Source: Mycolicibacterium cosmeticum (lineage in GTDB: Bacteria > Actinomycetota > Actinomycetes > Mycobacteriales > Mycobacteriaceae). Taken from it: 64,000 nt of DNA. Made by a program: the position numbers and the translations under genes. This document shows positions 25,483 to 35,020 of the stretch, piece by piece. The DNA is taken from the NCBI RefSeq assembly GCF_000613185.1, contig NZ_CCBB010000003.1, positions 372,001-436,000 of the forward strand, written 5' to 3'. The stretch's first letter is position 1. Each line of letters begins with the position of its first letter. The notes below the pieces were generated by a model. That model saw only the letters and a list, made by a program, of their open reading frames with translations. It was not told where the DNA came from and did not search any database.

Positions 25483-27209
25483 CCGCCCGACAGTTCGCGC
25501 TGCATCTCGCGCACCGCGTCGATGCGTTCCTGCAGCTGTTCGCGGGTGGCCGCCGCGACCGGCGGGCCGCCGCGGCGGCGGCGCAGCTCGTTGTGGATCC
25601 AGCCGTGCGGCCGCCCGGTGCGGTGGTGCAGGGCCGACACCAGCACGTTGAGCTCGCGGCGCAGGTCCCGCAACTGATTGTGGGTGGTCTGCGGGGGCGG
25701 TGCACCCGAAGCTGTGCGCTTCTGCAACTGCTCGTCCTGGCGGCGGCGCAGCAGATCGCGCATCTGATCGGTGTCCAGCAGCCCGGGGATGCCGAGATAG
25801 TCGGCCTCCTCCTCGCTGCCGGCCGGGGTGGACGTGCCGAACGAGGAGCCCTCGAAGATCACCTGGTCGAGCTCGGCCTCGGCCCCGAGGTACTCGAAAC
25901 CCCGGTCCAGGTCCGACTTCTCGTCCTTGCGCTTCTCGGCGTCTTCGAGCAGTTCGTCGTCCAGGCCGTCCTTCTCCCGGTGCGGCTTGCCCAGCACGTG
26001 GTTGCGCTGCTCCTCCATCTCGGAGGCCAGCTGCAGCAGGTTGGGCACCGAGGGCAGGAAGATGCTCGCCGTCTCACCGGGGCGGCGGCTGCGGACGAAC
26101 CGGCCGATGGCCTGCGCGAAGAACAGCGGTGTGGAAGCGCTGGTGGCGTACACGCCGACCGCCAGCCGCGGCACGTCGACACCCTCGGACACCATCCGCA
26201 CCGCCACCATCCACCGGCTGGTGGATTCGGAGAACTGCGAGATCTTGTTCGAGGCCGTCGGGTCGTCGGACAGCACCACGGTCGGCTCCTCGCCGGTGAT
26301 GGTGGTGAGCAGCTTGGCGTAGGCGCGGGCCGCGGTCTGGTCGGTGGCGATGATCATGCCGCCGGCGTCGGGCACGTGCTGACGCTTCTGCTGCAGCCGG
26401 GTGTCGGCGGCGGCGATCACCGCGGGCATCCACTCGCCGGCGGGGTTCAGCGCGGTGCGCCAGGCCCGCGCGGTCTGCTCGGCGGTCAGCGGTTCCCCGA
26501 GCCGGGCCGCGTGTTCCTCGCCGGCGCTGTCCCGCCACCGGGCCTCACCCGAGTAGGCCATGAACACGACCGGGCGCACGACGCCGTCGGCCAGCGCGTC
26601 GGCGTAGCCGTAGACGTGGTCGGCCTGTGAGCGCTGGAAACCGGCGCCGTCGGTCTCGTAGGTGACGAACGGGATCGGGCTGTCGTCGCTGCGGAACGGG
26701 GTACCGGTCAGGGCCAGCCGGTGGGTGGCATCGCTGTAGGCCTCCCGGATGCCGTCACCCCAGCTCTTGGCGTCACCGCCGTGGTGGATCTCGTCGAAGA
26801 TGACCAGGGTCCGGTGGTTCTCGGTGCGCACCCGGTGCCGGGTCGGGTGGCTGGCCACCTGGGCGTAGGTGACGGCGATGCCGTGGTAGTCGCTCGAGGT
26901 CTGGCCGGCCGAGTTGCTGAATTTCGGGTCGATCGCGATGCCGACCCGGCTCGCGGCCTGCGACCACTGGGTCTTGAGGTGTTCGGTGGGGACCACCACG
27001 ACCACCTGGTCGACGGTGCGATCGCTCAGCAACTCCCCGGCGATGCGCAGGGCGAAGGTGGTCTTGCCGGCGCCGGGGGTCGCGACAGCCAGGAAATCCT
27101 TGGGCTTGGCGGACAGATACTTCACCAATGCCCGACGTTGCCAGCCCCGCAAAGCCTGGGTGCTGGGCGTCCCGGCCGCGCCGGAAACCGGCACCGTGTT
27201 AGGCCGCAC
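25479..27209 (-). CDS. DEAD/DEAH-box superfamily 2 helicase
   Basis: 576 residues. Walker A ATPGAGKTT near residue 45, DEIHHGGD (motif II) near 140, ALTGTPFR (motif III) near 165 and QAIGRFVRSRR (motif VI) near 365. The C-terminal ~180 residues are acidic and helical with a basic end, resembling mycobacterial UvrB/ComFA-like or RapA-type SF2 proteins of unknown role. TAGGAG precedes GTG 27209 and fixes the start. Confidence 0.87.
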   Translation of the reverse strand: MRPNTVPVSGAAGTPSTQALRGWQRRALVKYLSAKPKDFLAVATPGAGKTTFALRIAGELLSDRTVDQVVVVVPTEHLKTQWSQAASRVGIAIDPKFSNSAGQTSSDYHGIAVTYAQVASHPTRHRVRTENHRTLVIFDEIHHGGDAKSWGDGIREAYSDATHRLALTGTPFRSDDSPIPFVTYETDGAGFQRSQADHVYGYADALADGVVRPVVFMAYSGEARWRDSAGEEHAARLGEPLTAEQTARAWRTALNPAGEWMPAVIAAADTRLQQKRQHVPDAGGMIIATDQTAARAYAKLLTTITGEEPTVVLSDDPTASNKISQFSESTSRWMVAVRMVSEGVDVPRLAVGVYATSASTPLFFAQAIGRFVRSRRPGETASIFLPSVPNLLQLASEMEEQRNHVLGKPHREKDGLDDELLEDAEKRKDEKSDLDRGFEYLGAEAELDQVIFEGSSFGTSTPAGSEEEADYLGIPGLLDTDQMRDLLRRRQDEQLQKRTASGAPPPQTTHNQLRDLRRELNVLVSALHHRTGRPHGWIHNELRRRRGGPPVAAATREQLQERIDAVREMQRELSGG

Positions 27210-27366
27210 CCGAGACTCCTATCTGGTCGAAGGGCAGTCTAGGGCAAGGGGTTCCGGGTTCGCATACCCGCAGGACGTGTCGCGCGGGGCGCGCCGGGGG
27301 CTCCAGCAAACCCACAGTTGCGCGACACAGTGCGTTCAGAGTCGGTGCCTAGCCTCCGGACAGGTG

Positions 27367-28107
27367 ATGACCAGGCGGATGTTCCTGGCGGCCGGGTCCG
27401 CCGCGGTCGCTGCGGGGGTGTGCGCACCGCGGGCGGCGGCCGCCCGCGTGCCCGGCCAGTGGGGGATGGCGCTGCCGGGGATCGGCACCTCGTTCGTGCC
27501 CGACGGGCGCCAGCTGGCCCTGACGTTCGACGCCTGCCCGGGCAGCGGCTGCGACGACGCCCTGCTGGACACGTTGCGACGCAACCAGGTGCCGGCGGTG
27601 CTGTTCCTGAACGCCAGGTGGATCGACCAGCACCCCGACCGGGCCGCGGAACTGGCCGCCGACCCGTTGTTCGAGATCGGCAATCACGGCCTCCGGCATG
27701 TGCCGCTGTCGGTGACCGGCCGCTCGGCGTACGGCATCCCCGGCACCCGCTCGGCCGCCGAGGTGGTCGACGAGGTCTCGGCCGGCAGGCAGAAGATCAT
27801 CGAGCTGACCGGCAAGCCGCCCACCTGGTTCCGGCCCGGCACCGCCCACTACGACGACGTCGCGGTGTCGATGGTGCACGACCTCGGCGAGCGACCGCTG
27901 GGCTTCACGGTCAACGGCGACGCCGGGGCGACGCTGCCCGCGGCGAAGGTGCGAGCCAACGTGCTGGGCGCCGCCCCGGGGTCGATCGTCATCTCCCATA
28001 TGAACCACCCCGAGGGCGGCACGGCCGCCGGGTATGCCGCGGCGATCCCGCAGTTACGCGCGGCCGGATGGGAGTTCGTCCCATTGCGTGACCGGGTCGT
28101 CCAGTGA
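27367..28107 (+). CDS. Exported polysaccharide deacetylase (NodB-like)
   Basis: 246 residues. The N-terminus MTRRMFLAAGSAAVAAGV looks like a Tat signal with a twin arginine. The NodB domain shows LTFDACPGSGCDDALL, NHGLRHVPLS (HxxxH) and WFRPGTAHYD. In the first motif the usual TFDD is TFDA, so one metal ligand is changed, while the HxxxH pair remains. It may act on cell-wall glycan. GTG 27364 is an alternative start one codon earlier. The 3' end overlaps the convergent SDR gene by 54 bp. Confidence 0.85.
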   Translation: MTRRMFLAAGSAAVAAGVCAPRAAAARVPGQWGMALPGIGTSFVPDGRQLALTFDACPGSGCDDALLDTLRRNQVPAVLFLNARWIDQHPDRAAELAADPLFEIGNHGLRHVPLSVTGRSAYGIPGTRSAAEVVDEVSAGRQKIIELTGKPPTWFRPGTAHYDDVAVSMVHDLGERPLGFTVNGDAGATLPAAKVRANVLGAAPGSIVISHMNHPEGGTAAGYAAAIPQLRAAGWEFVPLRDRVVQ

Positions 28108-28995
28108 CTCCGGGAAGGTCACGCCGGTGAGCTCCTCGGACACCGCCCACAGCCGGCGCTGGGCCTCGATGTCGTAGGAGTATTCGGTGGAGGTCACCAC
28201 CTTGGGATGGCCCTTCTGTTCGGCGAACCCGTCGGGCCCGTAGTACTGGCCGCCCAGCGCGCCCGGATCGGTGGCGGCCCGCAGGGTGGGCAGCGCCCCC
28301 ATCGCGGCCTCCTGGAACAGTGCGCGTGCCAGCGGAAGGGCCAGCTGGAAGGCGCGCGGCAGGTGGCGCGCCAGTTCGGTGTCCGAGCCGCCCGGGTGTG
28401 CGGCCAGCGCCGTCGTGCGCTGCCCGGTCAGCCGGCGTTGCAGCTCGTAGGTGAACATCAGGTTGGCCAGCTTGGACTGGCCGTAGGCGACGAGGCGGTT
28501 GTACTCGCGCTCCCACTGCAGATCCTCGAACCGGATGGCGCGGGCGAAGCGGTGCCCGACGCTGCTGACCGTCACCACCCGGGAACCGGGTACCGGCAGC
28601 AGCCGGTCGAGCAACAGCCCGGTGAGGGCGAAGTGGCCGAGGTGGTTGGTGCCGAACTGCAGCTCGAACCCGTCGGCGGTGGTCTGCTTGGGCGGGGTCA
28701 TCACACCGGCGTTGTTGATCAGCAGATCGATGGTGCCGTACGTGGCCTTGAGTTCCTCGGCGGCCTCGCGCACCGAGGCCAGTGAGCCGAGGTCGAGCCG
28801 CTGCAGGACGACGTCGCCGCCGATCCGCTCGGCGGCCGCGCGGCCCTTGTCCAGATTGCGGACGGCCAGCACGACGTGCGCGCCCTTGTCCGCGAGTGCC
28901 TTGGCGGTCTCGAAGCCGAGGCCGGTGTTGGCGCCGGTGACGATGGCGGTGCGGCCCGTCTGAGCGGGAATGTTGGCAGTGCTCCAGTGCGACAT
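28054..28995 (-). CDS. SDR oxidoreductase, paralogue of the Rv0439c-type SDR
   Basis: 313 residues with [28 protein letters not shown] and YGQSKLANLMFTYELQ. Long stretches are the same as in the SDR at 23678-24604, so the two arose by duplication. It is transcribed divergently from a TetR gene with dyad symmetry in the 101-bp gap, which suggests local repression. The start is ATG 28995. The C-terminal 18 codons overlap the deacetylase gene. Confidence 0.88.
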   Translation of the reverse strand: MSHWSTANIPAQTGRTAIVTGANTGLGFETAKALADKGAHVVLAVRNLDKGRAAAERIGGDVVLQRLDLGSLASVREAAEELKATYGTIDLLINNAGVMTPPKQTTADGFELQFGTNHLGHFALTGLLLDRLLPVPGSRVVTVSSVGHRFARAIRFEDLQWEREYNRLVAYGQSKLANLMFTYELQRRLTGQRTTALAAHPGGSDTELARHLPRAFQLALPLARALFQEAAMGALPTLRAATDPGALGGQYYGPDGFAEQKGHPKVVTSTEYSYDIEAQRRLWAVSEELTGVTFPESLDDPVTQWDELPSGRA

Positions 28996-29016
28996 GAGAA
29001 ACTCCTTGGGCGGGTT

Positions 29017-29049
29017 AAGCGGAGTAGGTTCTCCGGTTAGTTGCGACTA
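29017..29049. promoter_or_regulatory. Candidate TetR operators between SDR and TetR genes
   Basis: Two dyads sit side by side: AAGCGGAG-TAGGTT-CTCCGGTT (29017-29038, 7 of 8 arm positions paired) and TAGT-TGCG-ACTA (29038-29049). The gap serves both divergent genes, so this is the expected place for an autoregulating TetR protein to bind. Which dyad is used cannot be told. Confidence 0.5.
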
Positions 29050-29096
29050 TACGGAACGCACGCCCCGCTTTGTTGATTCCCGTGAGGTGATGAGTC

Positions 29097-29636
29097 GTGC
29101 GTGCGGATGCGGCCCGCAATCGAGCCAAGGTGCTCGAGGTCGCCTACCAGACCTTTGCGGCCGACGGGCTGGGCGTTCCCATCGACGAGATCGCCCGCCG
29201 GGCCGGGGTGGGGGCGGGCACCGTCTACCGGCATTTCCCCACCAAGGAAGACCTGTTCCGGGCGGTCGTGGAAGACCGGTTGCGGCAGATCATCGACGAG
29301 GGCCGCGCCCTGCTGGCGGCCGATCCGGCCGACGGCCTGTTCGCGCTGATCCGCGCGATGGTGCTGCAGTGGGGCGCCACCGACCGGGGCCTGGTCGACG
29401 CGCTGGCCGGCGCCGGGGTGGACGTCAACAGCGCCCTGCCCGAGGCCGAGACGGAGTTCCTCGGCATGGTCGGGGACCTGCTGCTGGCGGCGCAACGCGC
29501 CGGGGCGGTGCGCCCGGATGTCACCGTCCCCGAAGTGAAGGCGCTCGTCGTCGGTCTGCAGGCGATGCAGGCCTACAACGCCGGGGTTGCCGAACGCGGC
29601 ACCGAAGTGGTGATCGACGGTTTGCGCCCGCGGTGA
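29097..29636 (+). CDS. TetR-family regulator
   Basis: 179 residues from GTG 29097. The N-terminal helix-turn-helix (VPIDEIARRAGVGAGTVYRHFPTKEDLF, residues ~25-52) is classical TetR; the C-terminal ligand domain is helical. It is divergent from the SDR gene at 28054-28995 and probably represses it and itself. Confidence 0.88.
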   Translation: MRADAARNRAKVLEVAYQTFAADGLGVPIDEIARRAGVGAGTVYRHFPTKEDLFRAVVEDRLRQIIDEGRALLAADPADGLFALIRAMVLQWGATDRGLVDALAGAGVDVNSALPEAETEFLGMVGDLLLAAQRAGAVRPDVTVPEVKALVVGLQAMQAYNAGVAERGTEVVIDGLRPR

Positions 29637-29652
29637 ACCGGGCGTCGCCGAC

Positions 29653-29679
29653 CTTGCACTCGCCCTGGTCGAGTGCTAA
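29653..29679. promoter_or_regulatory. CIRCE element 1 (HrcA operator)
   Basis: CTTGCACTC, 9 nt, GAGTGCTAA: matches the CIRCE inverted repeat TTAGCACTC-N9-GAGTGCTAA in the left arm at all but two positions and exactly in the right arm. It is the heat-shock operator of HrcA upstream of groEL. Confidence 0.9.
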
Positions 29680-29687
29680 GAACGTAC

Positions 29688-29714
29688 TTGGCACTCTCGA
29701 CTGGTGAGTGCTAG
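29688..29714. promoter_or_regulatory. CIRCE element 2 (HrcA operator)
   Basis: TTGGCACTC, 9 nt, GAGTGCTAG: a second near-perfect CIRCE dyad 8 nt after the first. Two operators suggest tight HrcA repression of groEL2. Confidence 0.9.
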
Positions 29715-29727
29715 GTCGGGACGGTGA

Positions 29728-31452
<1,725 letters not shown>

Positions 31453-31458
31453 GTCCCA

Positions 31459-31507
31459 GCACGAAAAACGCCCTGGCTCGCGCAGCGAGCCAGGGCGTTT
31501 TTCGTGC
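31459..31507 (+). terminator. groEL2 intrinsic terminator
   Basis: Perfect 23-bp inverted repeat with a 3-nt loop: arms 31459-31481 and 31485-31507, with the run GGGCGTTTTT in the right arm. It starts 7 nt after the groEL2 stop. The A-run in the left arm allows function in both directions. Confidence 0.93.
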
Positions 31508-31514
31508 GTCATCC

Positions 31515-31572
31515 CCAATGTGGGGTCTATGCACACGAACGGCCCAGAAGGCGGACGCAGCGCCCACATTCG
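31515..31572. repeat. Hairpin upstream of DUF559 gene 1
   Basis: Left arm CCAATGTGGGGTCTATGCAC (31515-31534) and right arm, read on the minus strand from 31572, CGAATGTGGGCGCTGCGTCC. AATGTGGG/CCCACATT pairs perfectly. The same sequence recurs in both arms of the hairpin downstream of the gene (32433-32490). Confidence 0.75.
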
Positions 31573-31598
31573 TCGGTGCCTGCCGCGAGTTTGCCCCC

Positions 31599-32432
31599 AT
31601 GGAACCTTTCATCGGCAGTGCGGCCATCGGTCGTGGTGAATTCACCAGGCGCGGGTTGGCCCGCGATCACGTCGCGCTCTACCGTGACGTGTACGTCCGG
31701 CGCGACGTCGAGCTGACGGCTCGGATCAGAGCGCAGGCGGCCTGGTTGTCCTCGGGCGCGACGCTGGTCGGGGTGTCGGCCGCCGCGATGCTCGGCACCA
31801 AATGGCTGAACCCCGAGGCCCCCGCCGAGATCATCCGCGCGGACCGGCACTCGCAGGCCGGAATGGTCGTGCGCTCGTGGAAAGTCGCGGACGGCGAGAC
31901 GTGCCGGGTGCGCGGCATCGAATGCACGACACCCGCCCGTACCGCCTTCGACCTGGGACGGCGCCATCGGGACGACATGGCCGTCGTCGTGGTGGACGCC
32001 GTGTTGAACGCAACCGGTGTGACGGCCGAGGACGTGGCACGCACGGCCGCGGCGCATCCGGGTATGCGCGGTGTCGCGACGCTGCGGTCGGTGTTGGGCC
32101 TCGTCGACGGGGGAGCCGAATCACCCCAGGAAACCAGATTGCGTCTGGTGCTCGTGCGGGCTGGCCTGCCGCGCCCGGAGACTCAGATCGCCTTCCCCCA
32201 ACTGCGTATCCGCGCGGATATGGGATGGCGGGAATGGCAGGTGATCGCGGAGTACGACGGAATCCAGCATTGGTCCGACGCGCGCCAGCGCTCATGGGAC
32301 ATCGACCGCATCGCGCTCCTCGAAGAGGCCGGCTGGGCGGTCGTTCGGGTCAGCGCCGACATGATGAGACGGCCGGACGTCATCGTGGCCCGGGTCCGCG
32401 CGAAATTGCGGGCGGCGGGCTGCCCCGTCTGA
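31599..32432 (+). CDS. DUF559 endonuclease-like protein with AbiEi-type N-terminus, copy 1
   Basis: 277 residues. The N-terminal ~90 residues resemble the AbiEi/'transcriptional regulator' domain often joined to DUF559. The C-terminus has DMGWREWQVIAEYDG-QHW, then WDIDRIALLEEAGWAVVRV, the PD-(D/E)XK/Vsr-like DUF559 core (Asp, then Glu-Tyr-Asp-Gly-x-Gln-His). ATG 31599 aligns with the start of the paralogue at 57543-58436; an upstream reading to 31518 covers the hairpin and is not homologous. The gene lies directly after the groEL2 terminator and is bracketed by related hairpins. Function unknown; nuclease activity is inferred. Confidence 0.82.
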   Translation: MEPFIGSAAIGRGEFTRRGLARDHVALYRDVYVRRDVELTARIRAQAAWLSSGATLVGVSAAAMLGTKWLNPEAPAEIIRADRHSQAGMVVRSWKVADGETCRVRGIECTTPARTAFDLGRRHRDDMAVVVVDAVLNATGVTAEDVARTAAAHPGMRGVATLRSVLGLVDGGAESPQETRLRLVLVRAGLPRPETQIAFPQLRIRADMGWREWQVIAEYDGIQHWSDARQRSWDIDRIALLEEAGWAVVRVSADMMRRPDVIVARVRAKLRAAGCPV

Positions 32433-32490
32433 CGAGTGTGGGCCCTGTGTACGCCGATTCCGGCTCGCGCGTGCACAGGACCCACATTCG
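32433..32490. repeat. Hairpin downstream of DUF559 gene 1
   Basis: Arm CGAGTGTGGGCCCTGTGTAC (from 32433, immediately after the stop codon) pairs with an arm that reads CGAATGTGGGTCCTGTGCAC on the minus strand from 32490: 17 of 20 identical, two of the three differences being G-U-compatible. There is no T-run, so it is not a standard terminator. Confidence 0.78.
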
Positions 32491-32494
32491 ACGA

Positions 32495-33823
32495 CTAAAT
32501 CTCGTGCAGGGGAGTGGGTTTCAGCACCAGCGTGGCGGCGACGCTGATCACCGACGTCCCGGCCAGGTACGCGCACGCGATCCACGGTGAGCCGCCGGCC
32601 GCCCCGATCAGGGCGGTGAGGATCAGCGGGGTCAGGCCCGAGGCGTACACACCGGAGAGCTGGTAGACCGTGGACAGCCCGGTGTAGCGGATCCGTGCCG
32701 GGAACAGCGATGCGTACAGCGTGCCCTGCGCCCCATAGAACAGCGCATGGATGACACCGAACACCACCAGCATCGCCACCGCGTACAACGCGATGTTCCT
32801 GGTGCCGAACAGCGCGAACACCGGGAACACCGCCAGCCCGTAGGCCGCGATACCGGTCGCATAGATCCGCTTGGCGCCGAACCGGTCGGTCAGTATCCCG
32901 GAGATCGGCAGCAGGGCGGCCATCAACAGTGCGGCCACCGTGACCGACACCAGCACCGGCACCTTCTCCAGCTTGAGCGTCCCGGTGGCGTAGGAGATCG
33001 CGAACACGCCCCAGGTGTTGAACGCCGCACCCTCGCCCCAGCGGGACAACATGCCCAGCACGGTGGAGCGCAGCACCGGTGGCTTGAACACCTCGCGTAG
33101 CGGTACCGCGGCACGGTCGTCGGTGTCGCGTACCTTCTCGAATGCCGGTGTCTCGCTTGCCTTCAGCCGCACCACCACGCCGAACGCCACGAGCACGATG
33201 CTCAGCAGGAAGGCGATGCGCCACCCGTAGGCCAGGAACGCGGCGTCCGACAGCGTGGCCTGCAGCACCGCGAACACCCCGGTGCCCAGGGCCAGGCCGA
33301 GCGCCAAGCCGATCTGCGGGATGCTGCCGAACAGGCCGCGCCGGCGCCGTGGGCTGTGCTCGACGGCGAGCAGCACCGCGCCGGCCCATTCCCCGCCCAG
33401 CGCGAAGCCCTGGACGATGCGAAGCAGCAGCAACAGGATCGGTGCCACCACACCGATCTGCGCGGCGGTGGGCAGCACGCCCATCAGCGCGGTGGCCCCG
33501 CCCATCAGGAACATCGTCAGCGCGAGGGTCTTCTTGCGGCCGATGCGATCCCCGACGTGGCCGAACACGAAACCGCCGATGGGGCGGACCACGAAGCCGA
33601 CCGCGAAGGTCGCGAACGACAGCAGGGTCCCGACGAAGGTGGTCTGGTCCGGGAAGAACGCGTGGTTGAACACCAGGCTGGCCGCGGTGGCGTAGAGGAA
33701 GAAGTCGTACCACTCGATGGTGGTGCCGACCAGGCTGGCCCACAACGCGGTGCGCGCTTGCGGGGAGATGGCCCGGTCCTGGTCACCGGGGGCCGGCGCA
33801 TCGGTCACAGTCACGGGAATCAA
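32495..33823 (-). CDS. MHS-family MFS transporter
   Basis: 442 residues, 12 predicted membrane segments. Signatures of the metabolite:proton symporter family: GTTIEWYDFFLY near residue 33, GHVGDRIGRKK near 90 and GGEWAGAVLLAVEH near 145. Members import organic acids, shikimate or proline-type solutes with protons. A TTG at 33823 is the most upstream start; GTG at 33814 is an equally plausible start. Substrate unknown. Confidence 0.87.
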   Translation of the reverse strand: MIPVTVTDAPAPGDQDRAISPQARTALWASLVGTTIEWYDFFLYATAASLVFNHAFFPDQTTFVGTLLSFATFAVGFVVRPIGGFVFGHVGDRIGRKKTLALTMFLMGGATALMGVLPTAAQIGVVAPILLLLLRIVQGFALGGEWAGAVLLAVEHSPRRRRGLFGSIPQIGLALGLALGTGVFAVLQATLSDAAFLAYGWRIAFLLSIVLVAFGVVVRLKASETPAFEKVRDTDDRAAVPLREVFKPPVLRSTVLGMLSRWGEGAAFNTWGVFAISYATGTLKLEKVPVLVSVTVAALLMAALLPISGILTDRFGAKRIYATGIAAYGLAVFPVFALFGTRNIALYAVAMLVVFGVIHALFYGAQGTLYASLFPARIRYTGLSTVYQLSGVYASGLTPLILTALIGAAGGSPWIACAYLAGTSVISVAATLVLKPTPLHEI

Positions 33824-33884
33824 TCACCGCACAGCACGGACCCCGCCGACCAGTATTAGGCGCGCGGTGATCGAAAAGGCGGCC

Positions 33885-34958
33885 TCAGCCGAGCGACCCC
33901 AGGATCGGCTGGGATTCCAGCAGACCGTCATCGCTGGGCGCGGCACCGTCGGTGAACACACGCTGGTGTTGCCGGGCCCGCCACTCCAGATGTGCCTCGG
34001 CGGGCTTGTCGTAGCCGTAACGGCCACGCGCCTCGGCCGGGGTGACAACCTCGCGGCGGCGGGCGGGCACGCCGCGCAACACGGGGGCGACGACCGCGAC
34101 GGTGGCCGGCGAGATCATCCGGATCACCCGCAGCCGCACGGCGGGCGGGCTGATCTGCAGCGCCGCGAACGACGCCCGCAGGACGGGCCGGACCAGGGCG
34201 TCGGTCAGGCGCGACTGCGGCAGTCCGCCCATCTCGCGCATCCACTGCGGCAGCGTGGCGATGACGCCCGCGCGCAGGAAACGGTTGATCACCCAGGTGG
34301 CTGGGGTGAACACACCCCGCATCGGCGACACCAGGGCCGCCCCGTTGACCAGGTGGTCCATCGCCTGCCGGGCGATCGGTGAGCCGGCGAGCCGGGGACG
34401 CATGGTCTCGAAATAGGCACGGATGCCCTCGCGGTCGCGGGGGACGTCGGCGGGGTCGCAGGTCTGCAGTTCGGCGGCGACGGCGCACTCGGCCCAGTAC
34501 TGGCGCTCTTCGTCGTCGGACAGCTTGCCGGGCCCGTAGGTCTCGTAGGCGTACAGGATGGAGTGCCAGGCCGTCAGGTGGATCCACAGCTGGGACTCGG
34601 GATCGTTGGCGTCGTAGCGCTTTCCGCTGTACGGGTCGTTGCCGATCGCCTTGGAGTGCACCTTGACCAACACGTCGGCGGCCTTCGACGTGGTCCGCGA
34701 GTCGCCGAAGGCGACCAGCGCGAAGTAGTGCAGCGTGCGGTCATAGCGGGTCCGGGGGCGCCGGTAGATGTCGTGGGTCTTGTCGACCGCGGCGACCAGG
34801 GCGGGGTCGAGCTCCTCGACCACCACCGCCCGGATGAAACCCACGGTCAGCGACGTGGGATAGCTCCACACCTTCCACGTCACCGAACCGGGCCCGAAGA
34901 AGCCGTAGTCCTCGGCCGGCTCCGTGGGCACCGGGGCGCGAAGTTGTTGCAGCACCAT
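33885..34958 (-). CDS. DUF2236 oxygenase-like protein (MpaB family)
   Basis: 357 residues. The pattern GPGSVTWKVWSYPTSLTVGF near the start, DPESQLWIHLTAW and the long helical C-terminus match DUF2236 (oxygenase MpaB/rubber oxygenase Lcp-like, haem-containing relatives). GGGGGAGGA 6 nt upstream fixes ATG 34958. A divergent TetR gene with tandem operators lies 49 bp away, so it is probably the regulated target. Confidence 0.82.
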   Translation of the reverse strand: MVLQQLRAPVPTEPAEDYGFFGPGSVTWKVWSYPTSLTVGFIRAVVVEELDPALVAAVDKTHDIYRRPRTRYDRTLHYFALVAFGDSRTTSKAADVLVKVHSKAIGNDPYSGKRYDANDPESQLWIHLTAWHSILYAYETYGPGKLSDDEERQYWAECAVAAELQTCDPADVPRDREGIRAYFETMRPRLAGSPIARQAMDHLVNGAALVSPMRGVFTPATWVINRFLRAGVIATLPQWMREMGGLPQSRLTDALVRPVLRASFAALQISPPAVRLRVIRMISPATVAVVAPVLRGVPARRREVVTPAEARGRYGYDKPAEAHLEWRARQHQRVFTDGAAPSDDGLLESQPILGSLG

Positions 34959-34979
34959 GAGCGGTCCTCCCCCTGACAC

Positions 34980-35020
34980 TTCCTACGTTCGTGTAGCATT
35001 TTCCTACATGACTGTAGGAA
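34980..35020. promoter_or_regulatory. Tandem TetR operators covering the divergent promoter
   Basis: A perfect dyad TTCCTACATGACTGTAGGAA (35001-35020) overlaps the TetR start codon. A weaker copy TTCCTACGTTCGTGTAGCAT lies at 34980-34999, exactly 21 bp away. The -10-like TAGCAT (34994-34999) falls inside, so binding would block both the TetR gene and the DUF2236 gene. Confidence 0.75.
34994..34999 (+). promoter_or_regulatory. Candidate -10 box of TetR gene
   Basis: TAGCAT ends 8 nt before ATG 35008 and lies within the operator region; a leaderless transcript is likely. Confidence 0.5.

Noticed and set aside
34959..34979. Start of the DUF2236 gene at 34979
   Set aside because: The strong GGGGGAGGA would lie inside the coding region; ATG 34958 has it at the correct distance.
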